A stretch of DNA of 64,000 nucleotides from Cellvibrionales bacterium (GCA_016713115.1 JADJPU010000001.1:1612001-1676000), one strand, 5' to 3'. Shown: positions 25,068 through 34,127, counted from the first letter of the stretch. Translations and numbers: made by a program. The notes: generated by a model from the sequence alone, not told the origin.

Positions 25068-27311
25068 ATGGTTAAGATTCGTGAAGATCATCCGCTGGGA
25101 GCCAGTGGCGATGTCGATATTGATGTGTGGTTAGCTGGTTTAGAAGCGGCACATGGATTTTCAGCAGAACAAATAATGCAGTTGCGAGCGGCTTGTTTGG
25201 CGAGTCATAACGCAGAGCAAACACGCTCTGAATCAGACAAACGCTGGCAGGAAACCAGTTGTTTTCGCACCGGTTTAGAGATGGCCGATATTCTCGGCGA
25301 GTTGAACTTAGACGCAGAAACATTAGTGGCGGCTATCTTGTATCGCGCCGTGCGCGAGGAGCGCTTGCCACTGACAGAGGTTGTACAGAATTTTGGGCAA
25401 GAAGTAGCGAGTTTGATCGAGGGGGCTTTACGCATGGCATCGGTCAGTGCCATACAAAGCCTCGGCGATGAAGCTGTGTTGGGGCGTACAGCCAATGTGC
25501 AGGTAGAAAATCTGCGCAAAATGTTGGTGGCAATCATCGATGATGTGCGTGTTGCCTTAGTCAAAATTGCAGAGCGCACTTGTGCGATTCGTGCGGTAAA
25601 AAATGCACCGGAAGAAAAGCGCCGCCGCGTCGCGCGCGAGGTAATGAAAATCTACGCGCCACTTGCGCACCGTTTGGGTATCGGTCACCTCAAATGGGAG
25701 CTGGAAGATTTGGCGTTTCGCTATTTGGAGCCTGATGCCTATCGCCATATCGCGCGTTTATTAGACGAGCGCCGCGTTGATCGCCAGCGCTTTATTACCG
25801 AAGCCAAAGTGCAGTTAGAAGCCGCATTGCAACAAGCGGGTGTTGAGCCAGATATTACAGGGCGTGCAAAACACATCTACAGTATTTGGCGGAAAATGCG
25901 CAATCGCGGCATTGGTTTTTCGCAAGTCTATGACATCCGCGCGCTGCGTGTATTGGTCGCTACGGTGCAAGATTGCTACACAGCCTTGGGAGTCGTGCAT
26001 GGTTTGTGGCGTAATATTCCCAATGAATTTGATGATTACATCGCCAATCCAAAAGAGAACGGCTATCAATCTTTGCACACGGCGGTCATTGGGCCGGAAG
26101 GGAAAGTGCTGGAAGTACAGATCCGCACTTTTGCCATGCACCAAGATGCAGAGTTTGGTGTGTGCGCGCACTGGCAGTACAAAGGCGCTGACAAAGTGAA
26201 TCAGCAAGGCGAACAAGCCAATAGCTACGATTCAAAAATTGAGTGGCTGCGACAAGTTTTAGCGTGGCACGAAGAAACGGGCGGCAATTTGGATTTGGTC
26301 AAAGAGCTGCGCACCAGTGTTGTCCAAGACCGCATTTATGTCTTCACGCCAGAAGGACATGTGATTGATTTGCCCAGCAATGCGACTGCTTTAGATTTTG
26401 CGTATCACATTCACACCGGTGTTGGGCATCGCTGCCGTGGCTGCCGTGTGAATGGTCGTGTTGTGCCGCTGTATCACGCGCTGCACACGGGCGACCAAGT
26501 GGAAATTATTACAGGCAAGCGCGAAGCGCCCAGCCGCGATTGGCTAACTTCTGGTTTGGAGTATTTACGCACCGTGCGCGCACGCACCAGTGTGCAGCAG
26601 TGGTTTCGTCAGCAAGCCGCGGATGAAAACTTGGAGAACGGTCGCGCAATATTGGATCGCGCCTTTCAGCGTTTGGCGGTATCACCGCAACTGGATTTGG
26701 AATCGCTTGCGCACACGCTGGGGCATAAAAATCTGCACGATTTGTACATCGCCATTGGTACTGGCGAATGCAGTATGACAGCGGTACTTGATGCGGCGAT
26801 GCATTCTGGCAATGTCATGTCGCAATCGGAGTTGTTGCTGGAATGGGATGAGCAGATGGAAACGCTCTCGCGCTCTATTGTCGGTGCTGAAGGACATAAC
26901 TTGCGTTTAGCGCCGTGTTGCAATCCTGCAGAAGGCGATGCTGTTGTCGGTGTGATGGATGCTGATAATGTTGTCTCAGTGCACCAGCAATCCTGCGATC
27001 AGGCGTTGCAGATGCAGTTGGATCATCCTGAACAAATTATTGCAGTGAATTGGGGTGGTGTGCGCCGCAGTACATTTCCAGCATCTATTGCCGTGCGCGC
27101 TTACGACCGGCGAGGTTTATTGCGCGACATTAGCTCACTGTTAGATAAAGAAGAAGCCAATGTCATTCGTTTAGATACAGTGACCGACCAGCAAACCCGC
27201 TTGGTAGAAATGCAAATTACCTTGGAAGTGGAGAGCTTTCAGTTATTGAGTCGTTTGCTGGAAGCCATCAACCAGATCCCCAATGTATATAAAGCTAGCA
27301 GGCAGGTGTGA
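25068..27311 (+). CDS. relA: GTP pyrophosphokinase (ppGpp synthetase I)
   Basis: Ribosome-associated (p)ppGpp synthetase of 747 residues. The N-terminal hydrolase domain is inactive: the His-Asp pair of bifunctional SpoT/Rel enzymes is replaced in AAILYRAVREERL, as in RelA. The synthetase domain has HIYSIWRKMRNRGIGF, YDIRALRVLV and NGYQSLHTAVIGPEGKVLEVQIRT. TGS (VYVFTPEG-like IYVFTPEGHVIDLPSNATALDF, split here as IYVFTPEGHVIDLP and ATALDFAYHIHTGVGH), a zinc-finger-like region (APCCNPAEGD) and a C-terminal ACT domain follow. No strong ribosome site precedes ATG 25068, 34 bp after cysM. Confidence 0.96.
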   Translation: MVKIREDHPLGASGDVDIDVWLAGLEAAHGFSAEQIMQLRAACLASHNAEQTRSESDKRWQETSCFRTGLEMADILGELNLDAETLVAAILYRAVREERLPLTEVVQNFGQEVASLIEGALRMASVSAIQSLGDEAVLGRTANVQVENLRKMLVAIIDDVRVALVKIAERTCAIRAVKNAPEEKRRRVAREVMKIYAPLAHRLGIGHLKWELEDLAFRYLEPDAYRHIARLLDERRVDRQRFITEAKVQLEAALQQAGVEPDITGRAKHIYSIWRKMRNRGIGFSQVYDIRALRVLVATVQDCYTALGVVHGLWRNIPNEFDDYIANPKENGYQSLHTAVIGPEGKVLEVQIRTFAMHQDAEFGVCAHWQYKGADKVNQQGEQANSYDSKIEWLRQVLAWHEETGGNLDLVKELRTSVVQDRIYVFTPEGHVIDLPSNATALDFAYHIHTGVGHRCRGCRVNGRVVPLYHALHTGDQVEIITGKREAPSRDWLTSGLEYLRTVRARTSVQQWFRQQAADENLENGRAILDRAFQRLAVSPQLDLESLAHTLGHKNLHDLYIAIGTGECSMTAVLDAAMHSGNVMSQSELLLEWDEQMETLSRSIVGAEGHNLRLAPCCNPAEGDAVVGVMDADNVVSVHQQSCDQALQMQLDHPEQIIAVNWGGVRRSTFPASIAVRAYDRRGLLRDISSLLDKEEANVIRLDTVTDQQTRLVEMQITLEVESFQLLSRLLEAINQIPNVYKASRQV

Positions 27312-27351
27312 TCTTTCTTCTATATATACATTTTGGAGAGAGGTGGACAAC

Positions 27352-27408
27352 TTGAGTAAGCAGATTCAGCTGTGTAAGGTAGCGAACATTATCAAATCAA
27401 CGGCCTGA
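27352..27408 (+). other. possible 18-codon leader-type ORF upstream of adk
   Basis: A TTG at 27352 follows a strong purine-rich GGAGAGAGGTGG site at 27335-27346. It opens an 18-codon frame (MSKQIQLCKVANIIKSTA) ending at TGA 27408, 29 bp before adk. It could be a leader peptide or a gene remnant. Short length and the non-ATG start make it speculative. Confidence 0.2.
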
Positions 27409-27437
27409 ATAGGCATCAAGTGTGTGGAGTGTAAAAA

Positions 27438-28076
27438 ATGAAAGTTATCTTGTTGGGCGCACCCGGTGCTGGCAAAGGCACACAAGCAAAATTGATTATG
27501 GAAAAAATGGGTATCCCGCAAATTTCTACTGGTGATATGTTGCGCGCTGCTGTTGCTGCTGGCACGGCATTGGGCTTGCAAGTAAAAGACATCATGGCAT
27601 CCGGCGGTTTAGTGTCAGATGATTTGATCATCGCCTTGGTGAAAGAACGCATCACACAGCCAGATTGTGCAAAAGGTTTCTTATTTGACGGTTTCCCTAG
27701 AACGATTCCACAAGCCGAAGCCATGCAGCGTGCGGAAGTGCAAATTGATCGTGTGATTGAAATTGATGTGCCAGACCAAGACATCATCAGCCGACTCAGT
27801 GGTCGCCGTGTGCACGAAGCTTCAGGACGCGTGTATCACATTGAACACAATCCGCCACAAGTGGCAGGTGTGGATGATGTGACCGGCGAAGCTTTGATAC
27901 AAAGAACAGATGATACCGAAGCAACCGTGCGCAAACGCTTGCAGGTGTATCACGAGCAGACGCGCCCCTTGGTGGATTTTTATCAGCAACACGGTGGCGA
28001 TAATGTTTATCGCAATGTGCCTGGTGTTGGCAGCGTGGAGGAAATCAGCCGTCGCGTGCTGGCCGCATTGCAGTGA
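27438..28076 (+). CDS. adk: adenylate kinase
   Basis: Cytoplasmic enzyme interconverting AMP, ADP and ATP, 212 residues. It has the P-loop LLGAPGAGKGTQAKLI, the AMP site QISTGDMLRAAV, FLFDGFPRTIPQAEAM, and a long-type LID domain (GRRVHEASGRVYHIEHNPP) without the four-cysteine zinc site. RTDDTEATVRKRLQVY completes the signature. It starts at ATG 27438. Its TGA overlaps the GTG start of hemH (GTGA), so the adk-hemH pair known from enterobacteria is kept here and translationally coupled. Confidence 0.97.
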   Translation: MKVILLGAPGAGKGTQAKLIMEKMGIPQISTGDMLRAAVAAGTALGLQVKDIMASGGLVSDDLIIALVKERITQPDCAKGFLFDGFPRTIPQAEAMQRAEVQIDRVIEIDVPDQDIISRLSGRRVHEASGRVYHIEHNPPQVAGVDDVTGEALIQRTDDTEATVRKRLQVYHEQTRPLVDFYQQHGGDNVYRNVPGVGSVEEISRRVLAALQ

Positions 28077-29053
28077 AACAACACGCAGTCATTCTGGTTT
28101 ATCTCGGCTCACCTATCGCACCTGAGCCTTCTGCCATTCGGCAATTTCTCAATTCCTTTCTTTCCGACCCGCGCGTGGTAGAGATACCACGCTGGCTTTG
28201 GTTGCCTTTGTTAAGAGCGGTTATTTTGCCGCTGCGTAGTCAGCGCGTAGCAAAATTGTATCGGTCGATATGGACAGAACAAGGTTCACCACTGACAGCA
28301 ATTACGCAGCGTCAAGCTGAGCGATTGGAAAAGTCACTCAACACAAGCGATGTGATAGTTCGCGCAGCAGCAGTCTATGGCATGCCATCAATCGCACAGT
28401 GTATTGATGATCTGCGTAAACAGGGCATCGAACAGTTTTTAGTGTTACCGATGTACCCACAGTATTCCGCTACGACCACCGCTGCGGTGTACGATCAAGT
28501 TGCAGCGCTATTTACGCAGCAACGCTATGTGCCCGATATTCGCATTGTCAGAGAATATTGCTACCGCAAGGACTACATCGCTGCATTAGCGCAGTCGATT
28601 CGCCAACATCGTGCAAAAAACGGTACTGCCGATGTGTTGCTGTTTTCTTTTCACGGGATTCCACAAGCTTGTGTTGATCGTGGCGATCCCTATTACGAAC
28701 AGTGCAAATACACTGCAGAAGCCGTGGCAAATGCATTGAGTCTTGCTAATGAGCAGTGGCGCATTGGTTTTCAGTCACGCTTTGGTCGTGCGAAATGGTT
28801 GCAGCCGTACACAGATGAGGTGTTGGCATCGTTGCCAGCAAGTGGAGTTCGTCGCGTTGATGTTGTCTGTCCGGCGTTTGCGGCGGATTGTTTGGAGACC
28901 CTAGAAGAAATTGAACATGGGAGTCGACATTGCTTCATGGCTGCTGGCGGTGAATATTTTTCGCGCATTGATTGTCTCAACGACTCGGATGAGCACATTG
29001 CTGTCTTGCATTCCATCGTTGTTGAAAATGGTTTTGGTGCTGCTAAAAAGTAA
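28073..29053 (+). CDS. hemH: ferrochelatase
   Basis: Inserts ferrous iron into protoporphyrin IX, the last step of heme synthesis, 326 residues. It shows LVYLGSP at the N terminus, VLPMYPQYSATTTAAVYD, the active-site His in LFSFHGIPQACVDRGDPY, the SRFGRAKWLQPYTDE motif and VVCPAFAADCLETLEEI with the catalytic Glu. The GTG start at 28073 overlaps the adk stop. hemE is also in the window (47049) but in a separate unit. Confidence 0.96.
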   Translation: MKQHAVILVYLGSPIAPEPSAIRQFLNSFLSDPRVVEIPRWLWLPLLRAVILPLRSQRVAKLYRSIWTEQGSPLTAITQRQAERLEKSLNTSDVIVRAAAVYGMPSIAQCIDDLRKQGIEQFLVLPMYPQYSATTTAAVYDQVAALFTQQRYVPDIRIVREYCYRKDYIAALAQSIRQHRAKNGTADVLLFSFHGIPQACVDRGDPYYEQCKYTAEAVANALSLANEQWRIGFQSRFGRAKWLQPYTDEVLASLPASGVRRVDVVCPAFAADCLETLEEIEHGSRHCFMAAGGEYFSRIDCLNDSDEHIAVLHSIVVENGFGAAKK

Positions 29054-29244
29054 ATACGAAAGTGTTCACGGCGCTTTTTTATAAAAAATTAGCCAAAATG
29101 ATGAAAAAAAGTCCTGATTTAGGCAAAAAACTGTTTTAGATGGATGCAAAACGCAAAAAATTAAAATAATATCTGTGTCAAGCCCGTATGGGAGTGGTTA
29201 CGAGCTTGTAGTATCTAACTATTAACACTACCAACCATTGAGGA

Positions 29245-29751
29245 ATGAAACATGGCAAAGTCAAAAAGAAAGCTCCAGCTAAGCGCAAAGTCGCCGCTAA
29301 ACCAGCTAAAGCACTGTCTGCTTCAGCAATCGTTAGCGCCCTGAAAGCCAAACTGGCTGCCAAGGCAGAAGCTGATCTGCAAAAAGCACAGGCGAAGTTC
29401 GTTGCTAAGTGGTCGAAGAAGCGTGCTGCTGCTGATAAGAAGAAACTGGCCTCTGCTAGCAAGAAAGCAGCCAAGAAAGCTGCCGCCGCTGCTAAGAAAG
29501 CTGCTGCCAAAGCTAAAGTAGCAGAAAGAAAAGCTGCTGCTAAAGCTAAAGTAGCTGCTAAAAAAGCTGCTGCTAAAGCTGCTAAAGCCGCTAAAAAGCA
29601 AGCTAAGGCTGCTAAGAAGGTTGCAGCTAAGCCAGCAAAAGCGAAGAAAGCCAAAGCGGCTAAGCCAGCAAAAGCGAAGAAAGCCAAAGCTGCTAAGCCA
29701 GCCAAGAAAAAAGCTGGTGCTAAAAAAGGCCGTCGCGCTGCCAAGAAGTAA
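29245..29751 (+). CDS. lysine/alanine-rich histone H1-like DNA-binding protein
   Basis: A 168-residue, strongly basic protein built almost wholly of Ala and Lys with AKPAK and KKAAAKA repeats, like the C-terminal tails of AlgP/histone H1-like bacterial proteins. A short less-repetitive segment (SASAIVSALKAKLAAKAEADLQ) may fold as a helix. By similarity it binds DNA non-specifically. The listed start (ATG 29245) abuts the GAGGA site and is unlikely. A second ATG at 29252, 7 bases after GAGGA, begins MAKSK and would continue as MAKSKKKAPAKRKV if the A5 run at 29263-29267 had one more A. A stand-alone gene with its own terminator. Confidence 0.85.
   Translation: MKHGKVKKKAPAKRKVAAKPAKALSASAIVSALKAKLAAKAEADLQKAQAKFVAKWSKKRAAADKKKLASASKKAAKKAAAAAKKAAAKAKVAERKAAAKAKVAAKKAAAKAAKAAKKQAKAAKKVAAKPAKAKKAKAAKPAKAKKAKAAKPAKKKAGAKKGRRAAKK
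29626..29691 (+). repeat. 33-bp in-frame tandem repeat in the histone-like gene
   Basis: Two consecutive 33-base copies (29626-29658 and 29659-29691) encode AKPAKAKKAKA twice and differ at about one base. A third, partial copy starts at 29692. Such repeats expand and contract readily in AlgP-like genes. Confidence 0.85.
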
Positions 29752-29768
29752 TGCACGCGTAGGTTGAT

Positions 29769-29800
29769 AAAAACCCCCGGCAACCCCGGGGGTTTTTTTT
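29769..29800 (+). terminator. rho-independent terminator after the histone-like gene
   Basis: A strong stem (AAAAACCCCCGG pairing with CCGGGGGTTTTT) followed by eight T residues, directly after the stop at 29751 and before tsaB. The A tract on the left arm means it could also work in the opposite direction. Confidence 0.93.
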
Positions 29801-29816
29801 AAGCGAGAGATACGGT

Positions 29817-30500
29817 TTGAATATATTGGCGATTGATACCACGGGTTCAGAATGTTGCGTAGGTATTGCTAGGCAGGACGGTCTGCATTTTTTGCAGACA
29901 AAGTCTTCTGCGCAGTCTCACTCGCGTTGCATTCTCTCCACAATCGACGCTCTATTGTGTGATGCGGCATTGTCGCTATCGGATTTGCAGTTATTGGTGT
30001 GGAATGCGGGTCCAGGTTCGTTTACCGGCATACGCATTGCCGCTAGCGTGGTGCAATCTTTGAGCTATAGCTTACAAATCCCTTTCCTGTCTGTGTCTGC
30101 TTTAGAGGCGCTTGCCTTTGCATCGGCGCGCACCTTGGATGAGAGCAATCAAGAGCGGCGCATTAAAGTCGCCGTTGATGCGCGTATGAACGGCATCTAT
30201 TGGGCAAGCTTTTTTTATAGTTCGAGTGGTGAGCTAAAGCGCACAGAAGATGACCATTTGATAAGCCTAGAGGTGTTTGCGGCGCAAAGTGAGCAAATGG
30301 AATTGGGTACGGTATACGCTGGAGATGTTTGGCTAACTACTGGAAAAAAAACACATGTCAACGCAGCGATTGGCGATTTAATCGCATTGGCACAAACAAA
30401 ACCGCAACAAGCGTGGCAATATCGAGCTGAAGAATGTTTGCCAAATTATGTGCAGTCGAGCATTAATTGGCAAAAGCGCGCCCGCTACCAAACACCTTAG
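29817..30500 (+). CDS. tsaB: tRNA threonylcarbamoyladenosine biosynthesis protein TsaB
   Basis: ASKHA-fold partner of TsaD in making t6A37 on ANN-decoding tRNAs, 227 residues. It has ILAIDTTGSECCVGIA, HSRCILSTIDALL, the conserved VWNAGPGSFTGIRIAASVVQ and ALEALAFAS. TsaB lacks the metal-binding residues of TsaD, as here. The start is a TTG at 29817 with GAGAGA upstream; no ATG lies nearby in frame. Its end overlaps the end of mrcA on the other strand by four bases. Confidence 0.94.
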   Translation: MNILAIDTTGSECCVGIARQDGLHFLQTKSSAQSHSRCILSTIDALLCDAALSLSDLQLLVWNAGPGSFTGIRIAASVVQSLSYSLQIPFLSVSALEALAFASARTLDESNQERRIKVAVDARMNGIYWASFFYSSSGELKRTEDDHLISLEVFAAQSEQMELGTVYAGDVWLTTGKKTHVNAAIGDLIALAQTKPQQAWQYRAEECLPNYVQSSINWQKRARYQTP

Positions 30501-32896
30501 AACAGATAGTCATCGCCACTTTGGGTTGCCTCTCCCTCTTGAGCGTCGGGCGAACCGTTATTTTCTGCATCATCACCGCGAAAAATTTCAAACTCGCCGC
30601 TGACATCCGTCTTGTCAGACGCTTGTTCTGCATCGGCATGTGCTCTCGCAGTAACCAGCCCCGACGGCATTGTTCTCTCAATCACAGGTTGGTCTTTGAG
30701 TGCTTCGCGCATGTATGAAATCCAGATGGGCAGTGCAGCGGTACCGCCAAATTCGCGTTTACCCAGCATAGTGTTGTCGTCAAATCCAACCCATGCAGCG
30801 GTAGCTATTGCGGGGTTGTAACCAACAAACCAAACATCGGTAGGTCCGTTCGTTGTTCCTGTTTTACCCGCAATGTCAGAACGGTTGAGTACGGTAGCAG
30901 CATGCCCTGTGCCGCGTCGAATAACATCCTTCAGCATATTGTCGATAATGTACGCTGTTTGTTCGTCGACAACACGCGGTGCAAGTGTCGTTATGTTGTC
31001 TGTACTTGTTTGTGTGTCAGCCGCACAGTCTGCGCAAACGACCTTGTGTTTTTGTTGATAGACAACATTTCCTTTAGGGTCGGCAATTTGCTCCACTAAA
31101 AAAGGCTCCACTTTGAATCCGCCATTGGACAGCACGGTGTATGCCGTTGCCATGGTGAGAGGCGTGAATGCGTGAGAGCCCAAAGCTATAGAAAGATTTG
31201 GATCCATGTTTTGTGTATCAAACCCAAATCGCGGCAAACTGCTGATCAGTGATTTCACGCCAATACTTTGCAGCAGACGGATGGCAACCATGTTGCGCGA
31301 TTGATACAGAGCCTGTCGCAGTGGAATCATGCCGAGATAAGTACCGCCATGGTTTTCTGGTCGCCATGGTTTCGACATCCCAGCTTCCTGAAAGACAATG
31401 GGAGAATCGTCTACGAGTGTTGCAGGTGTGTACCCATTTTCTAGTGCCTTTAGATAGATAAAAGGCTTAAAGCTAGAGCCGGGTTGCCGGAGTGCTTGTG
31501 CTGCACGATTGAACTTGCTGTAGGCAAAGTCGGTTCCGCCAGATAGCGCAATGATTGCACCTGTTTTGCTGTCGAGAGAAGCGAGTGCAGCTTGAATGCG
31601 TGGAATTTGGCTGATCTCCCATTTATTTTCACCGGTGCTGTGTAAGCGAATGAGATCACCTACTTGATACACTTCAGCAAAACTTTTTGGTGCTGGAGCA
31701 ATATAGTTTTCAGATTTATAAGGTTGTAGGCGTTTTGCTTCCGAGGCGCTCCAGTTAAGGGTGACACTACGATTATTGGAGAGCACAAGAGAGAGCGACG
31801 ATTTGTTGATACTCGCAACAATCGCCGGTTCAAGAGTACCCACTTTGCCATAGTCCCTCAGTACAACAGACCAGTAGCTAGGCATTTGTTTGGCGGGTAG
31901 CGTTGGGACAGGAAATTGTTTTTCAGCGCCGCGATAACCGTGGCGTTTGTCGTAATCAACCGCGCCGTCCCACACGGCTTTTTGTGCGTCTAGCTGCAGG
32001 CGTGAATCGACAGTGGTGCGCACGATATAACCGCCGTTGTAGGCTTCGCTGCCCAGTTTTTCGACCGCAAATTGTCTGGCCATTTCAGCGATATAAGGCG
32101 CATCAATATCCGTCTTTAGGCCGTGATAGGTGGCGACTTCTGGTTCGGCCAATGCTTTATCGTGAGCGGTTTTATCGATATAACCCAAAGATAACATGCG
32201 CCCTAAAATCCAGTTGCGTCTTATGAGCGCGCGCTCAGGATTCACCAGCGGGTTGTACTTAGACGGCGCTTTAGGTAGCCCCGCCAACATTGCCCACTGT
32301 GCAAGGGATAACTGATCTAATGTTTTTCCGTAATAAACATACGCGGCTGATTGTGCACCGTAGGCTTTGTGGCCTAGATAAATTTTATTGACATACAAAC
32401 TAAAGATTTGTTCTTTTTGTAGAGTCCTTTCGAGTTGTATAGAGAGAAGAATTTCATTGAATTTACGGATAAAAGATTTTTCAGAACTGAGAAAAAAATT
32501 GCGTGCTAACTGCATGGTGATTGTGCTACCACCTGACCGAATACGCCCTGTTTTGGCCAGTTCACTGGCAGCTCGAGCTAAGCCTGTAGGGTCAACGCCG
32601 CCATGTGTGAAAAAACGGTCGTCTTCAGCAGCTAGTACAGCTTTTATATAAGAGGGAGGAAGAGCTGAATAAGGCAATGGTTCGCGACGCATTTCACCAA
32701 ACTCGCCCAACAACAAGCCATCTTTGCTGATTATTTTTAGTGGAGTTTGCAGCTTCAGATCGACAATGCTGTCTATTTTGGGTAGCTGAGGCCCTAAATA
32801 AAGGGTAAAGCCACAGATAACAGCAGTTCCAGCGGCTAAAACAAGCATGATACTCAGGAAGGTGACTCGAATGAGCCAGAGAAGATGTCGCATCAA
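30497..32896 (-). CDS. mrcA: penicillin-binding protein 1A
   Basis: Bifunctional peptidoglycan synthase of 799 residues, anchored by one N-terminal helix (LIRVTFLSIMLVLAAGTAVI). The GT51 transglycosylase has the catalytic Glu in AAEDDRFFTHGGVD, plus SGGSTITMQLARN and KIYLGHKAYG. An OB-like insert (ODP domain) separates it from the transpeptidase, which shows SxxK in RQPGSSFKPF, SxN in YQSRNMVA and KTGTT. A disordered acidic tail ends the protein. Its position divergent from pilM is the same as ponA in Pseudomonas. Also called ponA. Confidence 0.96.
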   Translation of the reverse strand: MMRHLLWLIRVTFLSIMLVLAAGTAVICGFTLYLGPQLPKIDSIVDLKLQTPLKIISKDGLLLGEFGEMRREPLPYSALPPSYIKAVLAAEDDRFFTHGGVDPTGLARAASELAKTGRIRSGGSTITMQLARNFFLSSEKSFIRKFNEILLSIQLERTLQKEQIFSLYVNKIYLGHKAYGAQSAAYVYYGKTLDQLSLAQWAMLAGLPKAPSKYNPLVNPERALIRRNWILGRMLSLGYIDKTAHDKALAEPEVATYHGLKTDIDAPYIAEMARQFAVEKLGSEAYNGGYIVRTTVDSRLQLDAQKAVWDGAVDYDKRHGYRGAEKQFPVPTLPAKQMPSYWSVVLRDYGKVGTLEPAIVASINKSSLSLVLSNNRSVTLNWSASEAKRLQPYKSENYIAPAPKSFAEVYQVGDLIRLHSTGENKWEISQIPRIQAALASLDSKTGAIIALSGGTDFAYSKFNRAAQALRQPGSSFKPFIYLKALENGYTPATLVDDSPIVFQEAGMSKPWRPENHGGTYLGMIPLRQALYQSRNMVAIRLLQSIGVKSLISSLPRFGFDTQNMDPNLSIALGSHAFTPLTMATAYTVLSNGGFKVEPFLVEQIADPKGNVVYQQKHKVVCADCAADTQTSTDNITTLAPRVVDEQTAYIIDNMLKDVIRRGTGHAATVLNRSDIAGKTGTTNGPTDVWFVGYNPAIATAAWVGFDDNTMLGKREFGGTAALPIWISYMREALKDQPVIERTMPSGLVTARAHADAEQASDKTDVSGEFEIFRGDDAENNGSPDAQEGEATQSGDDYLF

Positions 32897-32995
32897 AAGT
32901 CTTTTAAATCAATATGTTGGAGTTTGTTTGTGAGGATTTACTGCAGTGTTGGTATTATAAATGTGATTTTGTGAATTAGGTATCAGTTTGGGTGC

Positions 32996-33025
32996 TTGCA
33001 GACCTTACTTAAAGTAATGTAGCAT
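32996..33025 (+). promoter_or_regulatory. candidate sigma-70 promoter of the pilMNOPQ operon
   Basis: TTGCAG (32996-33001) and TAGCAT (33020-33025) are 18 bases apart, 34 bp before the pilM ATG, in the 163-bp gap between the divergent mrcA and pilM genes. The -35 is a good match and the -10 moderate. Confidence 0.45.
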
Positions 33026-33059
33026 CACCTCGTCGTAAGTATCGGATGCGAATAGGAAA

Positions 33060-34127
33060 ATGGCTATTTCAGGACTCTTCCAAAGAAAACAACCACCCGT
33101 ACTGGGGTTGGACGTTAGTTCGACATCAGTGAAGCTGTTGGAGCTGAGCCGTAGCGCAGCAGGTTACCGCGTTGAGAGTTACAGCGTTAAGCCGCTCCCC
33201 CCTAGTGCGGTAGTAGAAAAGAATATAGCAGAACAGGATGCCGTTGCGGATGCGATTAGCAGAGCCGTTCAACAATCTAAGACCAAGCTGAAACATGCAG
33301 CCGTTGCAGTTGCTGGTTCAGCTGTTATTACCAAAATCATCGAAATGCCTGCTGGATTGGATGGAGATGCTCTAGATCTCCAGATTCGTATGGAGGCTGA
33401 CCAATACATTCCTTATCCCATCGATGAAGTGGCGTTAGATTTTGAAGTTATTGGCCTTGTACCTGGTCAGGCAGATCGCGTTGAGATACTGCTGGCGGCT
33501 TGTCGTAGCGAGAATGTTGATAGTCGTAAGGAAGCTATTGAAGATGCCGAGCTAATTGCCTCGGTTGTTGATGTTGAGGCTTATGCAATGGAGCGAGCGT
33601 TTTCTCTGATTCTGCCGCAGTTGGGTGGGGGTGAGGATTCTGTTGTCGCCATTGTGGATGTTGGTGCAACCATGACCACCTTGAATGTATTGCACGGAGG
33701 CAAAATTATTTACACGCGCGAGCAGTTGTTTGGAGGCAAGCAATTAACTGAAGAAATTCAGCGGCGCTATGGCTTGTCAAACGAAGAAGCGGGTCTTGCT
33801 AAAAAACAAGGCGGCTTGCCAGATGATTATGAGAGTGAAGTTCTGCAACCATTCAAAGATGCAGTAGTGCAGCAAATAACGCGCTCCTTACAGTTTTTCT
33901 TTTCTTCCAGCGACTTTAACGAAGTTGATTACATCGTTCTGGCTGGAGGCGTGGCCTCTATGGAAGGCCTCAGTGATTTGGTGCAGGGCAAATTAGGAAC
34001 ACCAACCACCGTTGCAAATCCTTTTGCCAATATGTCGGTGGCTTCCCGCATCAATCCGGTTGATTTGAGCAATGATGCGCCTGCCTTAATGATTGCGACA
34101 GGTTTGGCTCTAAGGAGTTTTGACTGA
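33060..34127 (+). CDS. pilM: type IV pilus inner-membrane assembly protein PilM
   Basis: Cytoplasmic actin/FtsA-like protein, 355 residues, that binds the PilN cytoplasmic tail and anchors the alignment complex. Nucleotide-binding elements are visible: VLGLDVSSTSVKLLELS (phosphate 1), VAIVDVGATMTTLNVLHGG (phosphate 2), and IVLAGGVASMEGLSDLVQ (adenosine). MEADQYIPYPIDEVALDFEV is a PilM signature. ATG 33060 is preceded by AGGAA. First gene of the pilMNOPQ operon; its stop overlaps pilN by one base. Confidence 0.96.
   Translation: MAISGLFQRKQPPVLGLDVSSTSVKLLELSRSAAGYRVESYSVKPLPPSAVVEKNIAEQDAVADAISRAVQQSKTKLKHAAVAVAGSAVITKIIEMPAGLDGDALDLQIRMEADQYIPYPIDEVALDFEVIGLVPGQADRVEILLAACRSENVDSRKEAIEDAELIASVVDVEAYAMERAFSLILPQLGGGEDSVVAIVDVGATMTTLNVLHGGKIIYTREQLFGGKQLTEEIQRRYGLSNEEAGLAKKQGGLPDDYESEVLQPFKDAVVQQITRSLQFFFSSSDFNEVDYIVLAGGVASMEGLSDLVQGKLGTPTTVANPFANMSVASRINPVDLSNDAPALMIATGLALRSFD

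Noticed and set aside
29626..29710. Repeat array that might be CRISPR-like
   Set aside because: Copies are directly adjacent without spacers, in frame within a coding gene, and there are no cas genes.
29178..29783. 201-codon antisense frame across the histone-like gene
   Set aside because: It reads as Leu/Ala/Phe repeats only because it is the reverse of Ala/Lys repeats. It resembles a membrane protein by chance and runs through the terminator.
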